Assembly: GCA_900550615.1 (NCBI GenBank)
Contig: URSX01000011.1
Coordinates: forward strand, 1 to 29,693
Length of the DNA: 29,693 bases
Direction: 5' to 3'
Source of the DNA: an uncultured Eubacteriales bacterium
GTDB lineage: Bacteria > Bacillota > Clostridia > Oscillospirales > Oscillospiraceae
Of the stretch, positions 1 through 5,435 are shown piece by piece (positions within the stretch are counted from its first letter, which is position 1; the number at the start of each line of letters is the position of its first letter). The notes below the pieces were generated by a model. That model searched no databases. It was not told the DNA's origin and saw only the letters and a list, made by a program, of their open reading frames with translations. The translations under genes and the position numbers were made by a program.

Positions 1-1563
1 ATCTCCGCCCAGTGGTTTGTGAAGATGGCACCGCTGGCCAAGGAGGCCATCCGCGTGGTGGAGGACGGCACCATCAAGTTCGTGCCCGAGCGCTTCACTA
101 AGACCTATATCAACTGGATGGAAAATGTCCACGACTGGTGCATTTCCCGCCAGCTTTGGTGGGGCCACCAGATCCCAGCCTGGTATTGCGACGACTGCGG
201 CCATATCAACGTCAGCCGTCAGGATCCCACAAAGTGTGAGAAATGCGGCAGCACACACCTGACCCGGGATGAGGACGTGCTGGACACCTGGTTCTCCTCG
301 GCGCTGTGGCCGTTTTCCACCCTGGGCTGGCCTGATACGGAGTCGGAAGACCTGAAATATTGGTATCCCACCTCCGTCATGGTCACCGGCTACGACATCA
401 TTTTCTTCTGGGTGGCCCGGATGATTTTCTCCGGTATGGAGCAAATGAAGAAGGAGCCGTTCAAGACGGTGTTCATCCATGGGCTGGTCCGGGATGATAA
501 AGGCCGTAAAATGTCAAAGTCCCTGGGCAACGGCATCGACCCCCTGGAGATGGCGGAGCAGTTCGGCGCCGATGCTCTGCGCTTCAACCTCATAACCGGC
601 AACAGCCCCGGCAATGACATGCGTTTCTATGTGGAAAAGTGCGAGGCCATGCGCAACTTTGCCAATAAGATCTGGAACGCGTCCCGCTTTGTGATGATGA
701 ACCTGACCATTGACAAGGTGGAGCTGCCGGAGAAGCTGGAGCTGGAGGATAAGTGGATTCTCAGCAAGCTCAACACCCTCATCCGAGAGGTCACGGACAA
801 TATGGATGCCTTTGAGCTGGGCGTGGCCTCCGCGAAGATCTATGATTTCATCTGGGACACCTACTGCGACTGGTACATCGAGCTGACCAAGACCCGTCTC
901 AACGGCGAGGACGAGAGTGCCAAGCTGGCGGCAGAGAATGTGCTGTGCTATGTGCTGCTGCGCATTCTGGAGCTGCTGCATCCCTTCATGCCGTTCATCA
1001 CGGAGGAGATCTGGCAGGCCCTGCCTCACCAGGGTGACTATCTGATCCGCGCAAGCTGGCCCAAGTATCGTCCGGAGCTTGACTTCCGGGCGGAGGAGCA
1101 GGCTATGGAGGCGGTGAAGGACGCTATTAGCGCTGTCCGTGCCCGCCGATCCGAGATGAACGTGCCGCCCAGCAAGAAGGCGCAGATGATCATCGTGTCC
1201 GACCGCGCGGACGACTACCGCATGGGCGAGCACTTCATCAAGCGCATGGCCTACGCCAGCGAACTCACCGTGACGGACGCTGCTCCCGTGGATCTTGCGG
1301 GCCTTGTCACGGTGGTGACCCATGGGGCAAATGTCTATCTTCCCCTGGCGGAGCTGGTGGATTTCGAGAAAGAACTGGAGCGCATTGCCAAGGAGCGGGC
1401 GAAGGCGGCGGAGAACCTGGCGCGCATTGAGCAGAAGCTCAGCAACGAGAAGTTTGTCTCCAAGGCTCCCGAGGCGGTCGTGAACGCTGAGCGGGAGAAA
1501 GCGGAGAAGGCCCGGGCGCTCATTGCCAAGCTGGATGAGTCCGCAGCCGCCATGAAGGGGTGA
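1..1563 (+). CDS. valS: valine--tRNA ligase, C-terminal part (5' truncated by window edge)
   Basis: Class I aminoacyl-tRNA synthetase that charges tRNA-Val in the cytoplasm. The frame is open from base 1, so the gene starts outside the window; 520 codons are visible and a full ValRS is about 880 residues. Visible are the catalytic-domain block with a C-x2-C...C-x2-C zinc-like pair (bases 187-273), the tryptophan-rich block around DVLDTWFSSALWP, the KMSKS ATP-binding loop at bases 508-522, the anticodon-binding helical domain, and a C-terminal lysine/glutamate-rich coiled-coil arm (about bases 1350-1540) that is typical of ValRS and separates it from IleRS and LeuRS. It ends at TGA 1561-1563. 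A strong hairpin terminator lies 54 bases downstream. The identification is secure; only the start is missing. Confidence 0.97.
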   Translation: MSAQWFVKMAPLAKEAIRVVEDGTIKFVPERFTKTYINWMENVHDWCISRQLWWGHQIPAWYCDDCGHINVSRQDPTKCEKCGSTHLTRDEDVLDTWFSSALWPFSTLGWPDTESEDLKYWYPTSVMVTGYDIIFFWVARMIFSGMEQMKKEPFKTVFIHGLVRDDKGRKMSKSLGNGIDPLEMAEQFGADALRFNLITGNSPGNDMRFYVEKCEAMRNFANKIWNASRFVMMNLTIDKVELPEKLELEDKWILSKLNTLIREVTDNMDAFELGVASAKIYDFIWDTYCDWYIELTKTRLNGEDESAKLAAENVLCYVLLRILELLHPFMPFITEEIWQALPHQGDYLIRASWPKYRPELDFRAEEQAMEAVKDAISAVRARRSEMNVPPSKKAQMIIVSDRADDYRMGEHFIKRMAYASELTVTDAAPVDLAGLVTVVTHGANVYLPLAELVDFEKELERIAKERAKAAENLARIEQKLSNEKFVSKAPEAVVNAEREKAEKARALIAKLDESAAAMKG

Positions 1564-1613
1564 TTTTTTAAAGAGAACGACCCTTTTCGGCAAAAAATTA
1601 ATATGAAAAATAG

Positions 1614-1619
1614 TATAAT
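1614..1619 (+). promoter_or_regulatory. candidate -10 element of the spoIIA operon
   Basis: A perfect TATAAT lies 48 bases before the spoIIAA start, in an A/T-rich stretch. No convincing -35 TTGACA is seen 16-18 bases upstream. In Bacillus subtilis spoIIA is transcribed by sigma-H RNA polymerase; I could not identify a clear sigma-H element here. The box overlaps the 5' arm of the valS terminator hairpin, so a transcript starting near base 1626 would lack most of that arm. Confidence 0.35.
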
Positions 1620-1652
1620 CACCGTAGGCTTTGGCCTGCGGTGATTATTTTT
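1617..1652 (+). terminator. Rho-independent terminator of valS
   Basis: A 13-bp stem (1617-1629 with 1634-1646, one G.U pair) has a TTTG loop and is followed by ATTTTT (1647-1652). This is a classic intrinsic terminator downstream of valS and upstream of the spoIIA operon. Confidence 0.85.
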
Positions 1653-1667
1653 ACGGGAAGTGAAGAG

Positions 1668-1988
1668 ATGCAAGTGAAAGCAGAAAGTTTGGATCGGAAA
1701 TTGGTGCTGCGGCTGAGCGGCGAGCTGGACCATCATGCCGCGCGCCAGCTTATGCAGCGCTTGACCCAAGAGATGGAATTGGCGCTGCCGCTGGAAATGA
1801 CGCTGGACTTTTCCGGCGTAACATTTATGGACAGCTCCGGCATAGCCATTGCCTTGCATACGCAGCGGCAGATGAAGCAGCTGGGCGGCAGGATGCGTAT
1901 CGTAAACCCCTCGGCCCAGGTGAAAAAGGTATTTGAGGCGGCAGGGATCCAGAAAATAATCAGAATGGAGGATGGGCATGAAAATTGA
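1668..1988 (+). CDS. spoIIAA: anti-sigma-F factor antagonist SpoIIAA
   Basis: A STAS-domain protein of 106 residues that frees sigma-F by binding the anti-sigma factor SpoIIAB when dephosphorylated in the forespore. The signature FMDSSGI is present; Ser57 is the residue phosphorylated by SpoIIAB by analogy with Ser58 of B. subtilis. The start is ATG 1668, with GGGAAG seven bases upstream; an in-frame GTG at 1641 would add nine residues inside the valS terminator hairpin and is unlikely. The stop codon lies inside spoIIAB (11-base overlap), so the two are translationally coupled. First gene of a tricistronic spoIIA operon. The gene order makes the assignment to SpoIIAA, rather than RsbV or another STAS antagonist, firm. 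Confidence 0.95.
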   Translation: MQVKAESLDRKLVLRLSGELDHHAARQLMQRLTQEMELALPLEMTLDFSGVTFMDSSGIAIALHTQRQMKQLGGRMRIVNPSAQVKKVFEAAGIQKIIRMEDGHEN

Positions 1989-2421
1989 AAATCAAGTGGT
2001 GCTGGAATTCCCCAGCCGAAGCAGTAATGAAGCATTTGCCCGGGTGGCGGCCGCGGGCTTCGCCGCGCAGTTGGATCCCACGTTGGAGGAGCTGGGCGAT
2101 ATCAAGACTGCCGTCAGCGAGGCGGTGACTAACGCCATCGTACACGGGTATCCGAAGGGTTTCGGCAGGATCGTGATGAAGCTGCGGATTCGGGAGGGCA
2201 ATACCCTGGAGATCGTTGTGAAGGACTGGGGCGTGGGCATTGCGGATGTGGAGCAGGCCCGAAAGCCGCTGTTTACTACCGGGAACGATGAGCGGAGCGG
2301 CATGGGTTTTACCATCATGGAGAGCTTTATGGATGCTCTGCGGGTGCGCTCGGCACCGCAAAAGGGCACCACCGTGACTATGCGCAAACGAATTTCCACC
2401 CGGATGGGAGAGAGAAAATGA
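1978..2421 (+). CDS. spoIIAB: anti-sigma-F factor / serine kinase SpoIIAB
   Basis: A GHKL-fold protein kinase of 147 residues that holds sigma-F inactive in the predivisional cell and phosphorylates SpoIIAA. Motifs in order are the N box (EAVTNAIVHGY), the G1 box (DWGVGIAD), an ARKPLFTT segment, and the G2 box (RSGMGFTIME), all close to the Bacillus protein. I chose ATG 1978 over the in-frame ATG 1972 because GGAGG at 1967-1971 is six bases from 1978 and would overlap or touch 1972; starting at MKIENQ also matches the family. It overlaps spoIIAA by 11 bases and sigF by four (ATGA), which helps keep the anti-sigma factor and the sigma factor in fixed proportion. Confidence 0.96.
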   Translation: MKIENQVVLEFPSRSSNEAFARVAAAGFAAQLDPTLEELGDIKTAVSEAVTNAIVHGYPKGFGRIVMKLRIREGNTLEIVVKDWGVGIADVEQARKPLFTTGNDERSGMGFTIMESFMDALRVRSAPQKGTTVTMRKRISTRMGERK

Positions 2422-3125
2422 ACGAAAACAGACTGGCTCTGCTGGACAGGGCCCAGTCGGGGGACGGCGATGCCTGCGGAAAAATGCTGGAGGAAAACAG
2501 CGGCCTGATCTGGGCTGTGGTGCGGAGATACCATGGCTGCGGCACAGATCCGGAGGATCTGTATCAGCTTGGATGTATTGGATTTATAAAAGCTGTAAAG
2601 GGATTTGACATTACATATGGAACGCAGTTTTCAACCTACGCTGTGCCGAAAATCGCCGGAGAAATACGGCGGTATCTCCGGGATAACGGGCCGGTAAAGG
2701 TGGGTCGCACACTGCGAGAGAGAGGACAGAGCATATGGACCGCGCGCCAGCGCCTACGTACGGCTTTGGGCCGTGAGCCGCGCCTGTCGGAGCTGGCGGA
2801 GGAGACCGGATGGAGCGTCGAGGAGATTGCCTCGGCGGAAATTGCCACTGCAGCGCCGGAATCGCTGCAGCAGGAGACTGCAGAGGGGCTGACACTGGAG
2901 TCCACTCTGGGGACGGAGGCACCGGAGGAAATCCTTGTGGAAAAAATCGCGCTCCGGGAGGCCATACGGTCGCTTCCCGAGCGCGAACAGGAGACGATAT
3001 ACCTCCGCTTTTTCAAATGTATGACGCAGGAGCAGGCAGCTCGGATCCTGGGAGTGTCTCAGGTGCAGGTATCTCGTCTGGAGCGGAAGGGGGTGGCGCA
3101 TCTGCGGGAGATGCTCCGGGAATAA
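2418..3125 (+). CDS. sigF: RNA polymerase sigma-F factor (forespore)
   Basis: A sporulation sigma factor of 235 residues (sigma-70 family, B/F/G subgroup) that directs early forespore transcription. Region 2 is seen as DLYQLGCIGFIKAVKGFD followed by TQFSTYAVPKIAGEIRRYLR, region 3 in the middle, and region 4 as a helix-turn-helix (LPEREQETIYLRFF, then TQEQAARILGVSQVQVSRLE). Sigma-G is very similar, but the position as third gene after SpoIIAA/SpoIIAB, with an ATGA start/stop overlap, identifies sigma-F. The last 113 bases (3013-3125) are also coding on the opposite strand, for the tail of the DUF4130 protein. No terminator is visible between the convergent genes. Confidence 0.95.
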   Translation: MNENRLALLDRAQSGDGDACGKMLEENSGLIWAVVRRYHGCGTDPEDLYQLGCIGFIKAVKGFDITYGTQFSTYAVPKIAGEIRRYLRDNGPVKVGRTLRERGQSIWTARQRLRTALGREPRLSELAEETGWSVEEIASAEIATAAPESLQQETAEGLTLESTLGTEAPEEILVEKIALREAIRSLPEREQETIYLRFFKCMTQEQAARILGVSQVQVSRLERKGVAHLREMLRE

Positions 3126-3879
3126 AGGCGCTTTCCGATTGGAACTCGGTCATCACATCCCGGTATCGTTTGGGTAGAAAGGTATTCTGGCAGCGGGGAT
3201 TGCGCCGCTCCTGGATGGCGACCGTATCAAAAAAAGTTTTCCAGAGCTTGCGGTACTGCGCCTCCTGCTCATCCGGTGATGCCAGAGTAAGAGAGTCTAC
3301 CCGCTCAATGCGGGAATGGCCGGCGCTGTAGAGCAGCAGCTCACCATGGGTGCAGTCATAGAGAAAGAAATTCTCGTTGGCGTAGCGGCTGCAGAAGTGA
3401 TTGCGCAAAAAGGGAAGTACATGGTTTTTCGGGTGGATCTGCGCGCCGAGAACGCCGCTGTAATCGGAAAAACGAACGAAGCCGCGAAGCATCTCCAGCT
3501 CGCCGGACAGATGACGGACAGCCTTGAAAAGAGGGAGACAGGTATCGTCCGATGGGCAGCGTATAAACTGCGGCCCATCGGTGTAGAGCTTTTGGACAAA
3601 CCGATACAGGCACGCCTCTTTATCTGCCATACAGGTGTGAAAAGCCCGGTAAAGCAATCGGGCGGCACGGGGAGAGAGGGCGGTTATGCTGCGCATGACC
3701 CGGCCACTGTGGGCAAGGTCGGTCTCGACGCTGCGAACGGAATAGAAGGAAAGAATGGGAAATTCCTCATTGCCGGCAAAGGCAATGGGGAATTCTTTAT
3801 TGACGTAGCTTTCATAAACGCAGCAAAGAAATCCCTCAAAGCTGCCATCGTATTCGTATATCATATCGATCCAGGACAT
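3013..3879 (-). CDS. DUF4130 / TIGR03915-family putative DNA repair protein
   Basis: A 288-residue protein of the family that accompanies the TIGR03916 radical SAM protein; family members are also found fused or adjacent to uracil-DNA-glycosylase-like domains, hence the predicted role in DNA metabolism. The reaction is unknown. Typical family features are the opening YEYDGSFEGFLCCVYESY and the closing RRNPRCQNTFLPKRY. The start ATG 3879 lies six bases after the radical SAM stop and has GGGGTG nine bases upstream; ATG 3864 is a weaker alternative. After about residue 251 the family-like sequence ends and a proline/alanine/serine-rich tail of about 37 residues follows. That whole tail is read antisense to the end of sigF (3013-3125), suggesting loss of an ancestral stop. 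Family call is confident; function is not. Confidence 0.85.
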   Translation of the reverse strand: MSWIDMIYEYDGSFEGFLCCVYESYVNKEFPIAFAGNEEFPILSFYSVRSVETDLAHSGRVMRSITALSPRAARLLYRAFHTCMADKEACLYRFVQKLYTDGPQFIRCPSDDTCLPLFKAVRHLSGELEMLRGFVRFSDYSGVLGAQIHPKNHVLPFLRNHFCSRYANENFFLYDCTHGELLLYSAGHSRIERVDSLTLASPDEQEAQYRKLWKTFFDTVAIQERRNPRCQNTFLPKRYRDVMTEFQSESAFIPGASPADAPPPSAPDEIPAPETLPGSELPAPASYI

Positions 3880-3885
3880 TATTCA

Positions 3886-5154
3886 TCACCCCGTGGCATC
3901 AAAGAGAGATAGCTGCTGCGCCGCAGGTGCGGGCAGACTGCCACATTCCACGGCCTGCAATTGGCGGGCCAGAGATTCCGCTGTAAAGCGTAGACCCTCC
4001 CGCATGCGTCCGCCGCATAGTATGAAAAACTGTGCTCTCTTGAGGACGATGCCCATTTTATGCAGGTCGTCAAACCGAAGAAGCCCTGTGCGCCGGGCGG
4101 AAAGAATGCGCCGGGCGCCTGTGGGGCCGATACCGGGTACACGCAGGAGTCGCTCCAGGTCGGCAGTCATAATTTCCACGGGGAATTGCTCGGGATGTGT
4201 AATGGCCCAGTAGCATTTTGGATCCAGCAGGGGATCAAAATTCGGATGAGTCTCGTCCAGCAGCTCCTCGGCGCGGAAGCCGTAAAAGCGCAGGAGCCAG
4301 TCCGCCTGATACAGGCGATGCTCCCGCAGAAGCGGCGGCTTCGTGTGCAGAGATGGCAGGAGCGAATTTTCCACCACGGGGATATAGGCGGAATAGAACA
4401 CCCGTTTTAGCCGGTATCGGCTGTAAAGAGACTCGGTCAGGTGCAGAATGTGGCGGTCGCTGTCCTCTGTGGCCCCTACGATGAGCTGTGTACTCTGTCC
4501 GGCAGGGGCGAAGGTGGGGGCGTGGCGATACTTTACCAGCTCTTCCTTGCTTTGCTGTCCCCGTTCCCGGATAAATCGCATGGGAGCGAGGATGGCATTT
4601 TTGCTCTTGTCCGGCGCAAGGGTGGCGAGCCCCTTCTGAGAGGGCAGCTCAATATTCACGCTGAGCCGATCAGCCAGATAGCCCAGCTGCTGCACAAGCT
4701 CCGGGCTTGTGCCGGGAATGGCTTTGGCGTGAATATAGCCGTTGAACCCATATTCCCGCCGCAGGATGTGCAGCGCCCGGATCATGCGCTGGGTGGTATA
4801 GTCCGGATCCCGGAGGACGCCGCTGGAAAGGAAAAGCCCCTCAATATAATTGCGCCGGTAGAACTGAATCGTTAGCTCGGCCAGCTCCTTGGGCGTAAAG
4901 GCAGCGCGGCGTGTATCGTTGCTGCGTCGGTTGACACAGTATTTGCAGTCATACACGCAGTAGTTGGTCATAAGCACTTTCAGCAGAGAGATGCACCGCC
5001 CATCGGCAGAAAAGCTGTGGCAGCAGCCGGCAATGGAAGAGGACGTATTGCCGATCATTCCGGGACGGGAGCCGCGCCGAACACCACTGGATGTGCAGGC
5101 TGCGTCATACTTTGCTGCGTCCGATAGAATAGCCAGCTTATCCAGCAGATCCAT
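3886..5154 (-). CDS. putative DNA modification/repair radical SAM protein (TIGR03916 family)
   Basis: A 422-residue radical SAM enzyme. The [4Fe-4S]-binding C-x3-C-x2-C motif is at Cys66, Cys70 and Cys73 (CVYDCKYC), preceded by further cysteines (20, 44, 45, 54). The opening MDLLDKLAILSDAAKYD is typical of the family. Around residues 333-353 a helix-hairpin-helix motif (LLRVPGIGPTGARRIL) suggests DNA binding, and the C-terminus carries QLSLF (residues 414-418), a textbook sliding-clamp-binding pentapeptide. I chose ATG 5154 over an in-frame TTG at 5238: the 37-residue ORF upstream ends one base before this ATG (TGA-g-ATG), so translation is probably coupled, and no good ribosome binding site is seen for either start. 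It is followed six bases later by its usual DUF4130 partner. Substrate and product are unknown. Confidence 0.88.
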   Translation of the reverse strand: MDLLDKLAILSDAAKYDAACTSSGVRRGSRPGMIGNTSSSIAGCCHSFSADGRCISLLKVLMTNYCVYDCKYCVNRRSNDTRRAAFTPKELAELTIQFYRRNYIEGLFLSSGVLRDPDYTTQRMIRALHILRREYGFNGYIHAKAIPGTSPELVQQLGYLADRLSVNIELPSQKGLATLAPDKSKNAILAPMRFIRERGQQSKEELVKYRHAPTFAPAGQSTQLIVGATEDSDRHILHLTESLYSRYRLKRVFYSAYIPVVENSLLPSLHTKPPLLREHRLYQADWLLRFYGFRAEELLDETHPNFDPLLDPKCYWAITHPEQFPVEIMTADLERLLRVPGIGPTGARRILSARRTGLLRFDDLHKMGIVLKRAQFFILCGGRMREGLRFTAESLARQLQAVECGSLPAPAAQQLSLFDATG

Positions 5155-5155
5155 C

Positions 5156-5269
5156 TCAGGCGGCTTCGTGCCGGCGACGGGGATGATCCACCCGTTCCAC
5201 CAGCCGCATAAACTGTCCGGAAAGAGCTGCGACGCCAATAATCGAAATGATCCATCCGAAAGTAGTCAT
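5156..5269 (-). CDS. 37-residue small membrane protein, first gene of SOS operon
   Basis: A short ORF (37 codons plus TGA) with a near-ideal ribosome binding site: GGAGG at 5282-5278, eight bases before ATG 5269. It begins about 32 bases after the expected transcription start of a consensus promoter. Residues 4-18 (FGWIISIIGVAALSG) form a short hydrophobic, probably membrane-inserted helix; residues 22-34 (RLVERVDHPRRRH) are basic and amphipathic, so the C-terminus should be cytoplasmic. The stop codon is one base from the ATG of the radical SAM gene. I do not recognise a family. Small single-pass proteins are known in SOS regulons as division inhibitors (YneA, SidA), but this one shows no similarity I can see; alternatively it is only a leader peptide coupling translation of the next gene. 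Confidence 0.6.
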   Translation of the reverse strand: MTTFGWIISIIGVAALSGQFMRLVERVDHPRRRHEAA

Positions 5270-5286
5270 AGTGTGTACCTCCAAAT

Positions 5287-5300
5287 CAAACTTTTGTTCT
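5287..5300. promoter_or_regulatory. LexA-box-like site near the transcription start
   Basis: CAAACTTTTGTTCT keeps the AAC-N4-GTT core of the Gram-positive LexA consensus CGAACRNRYGTTYC but misses several flanking positions. It covers the expected start region of the minus-strand operon, where a second LexA dimer could block initiation. Confidence 0.4.
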
Positions 5301-5307
5301 ATATCGG

Positions 5308-5336
5308 ATTATAAATCGAACGGATGTTTTTGTCAA
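5308..5336 (-). promoter_or_regulatory. consensus sigma-A promoter of the sORF / radical SAM / DUF4130 operon
   Basis: On the minus strand TTGACA (5336-5331) and TATAAT (5313-5308) are both perfect and separated by exactly 17 bases. Such a full-consensus promoter would be strongly active unless repressed, which fits the LexA box that sits in its spacer. The predicted start is near base 5301. Confidence 0.85.
5317..5330. promoter_or_regulatory. LexA (SOS) box inside the promoter spacer
   Basis: CGAACGGATGTTTT matches 13 of 14 positions of the Bacillus-type LexA/DinR box CGAACRNRYGTTYC. It lies wholly within the 17-base spacer between the perfect -35 and -10 elements of the minus-strand operon, so a bound repressor would occlude RNA polymerase. 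This arrangement predicts induction by DNA damage. Confidence 0.75.
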
Positions 5337-5344
5337 TAGGAAAT

Positions 5345-5358
5345 CGAACAAAATTTCT
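5345..5358. promoter_or_regulatory. degenerate LexA-box-like half site
   Basis: CGAACAAAATTTCT has a complete left half (CGAAC) but a weak right half (TTT instead of GTT). The nine bases AAATCGAAC occur here (5341-5349) and at 5313-5321 as a direct repeat, 28 bases apart. It lies between the two divergent promoters, upstream of the pcrA -35, and could extend LexA binding to both. Confidence 0.3.
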
Positions 5359-5376
5359 AATCCCTTATTTCGGCGG

Positions 5377-5405
5377 TTGACCGGGAGAAAGATTTGTTAT
5401 AAAAT
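5377..5405 (+). promoter_or_regulatory. candidate sigma-A promoter of pcrA
   Basis: TTGACC (5377-5382), a 17-base spacer and TAAAAT (5400-5405) lie 30 bases before the pcrA ATG. An alternative -10, TATAAA (5398-5403), would give a 15-base spacer. Confidence 0.5.
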
Positions 5406-5435
5406 AGGTGAGGAAAAACTGAGAGCGAGGCTGAC

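Noticed and set aside
514..1593. A 359-codon minus-strand frame inside valS
   Set aside because: Shadow of the ValRS coding frame; no ribosome binding site or domain seen.
3126..3320. Frameshift or assembly error as the cause of the sigF/DUF4130 overlap
   Set aside because: Both frames are intact and sigF ends at the usual position after region 4; only the non-conserved DUF4130 tail enters the overlap, so read-through of a lost stop is simpler. Resequencing could still decide.
5155..5238. A 28-residue N-terminal extension of the radical SAM protein from TTG 5238
   Set aside because: The extension lies out of frame over the 37-residue ORF, has no family resemblance and no ribosome binding site; the family start MDLLDKL at 5154 fits translational coupling.
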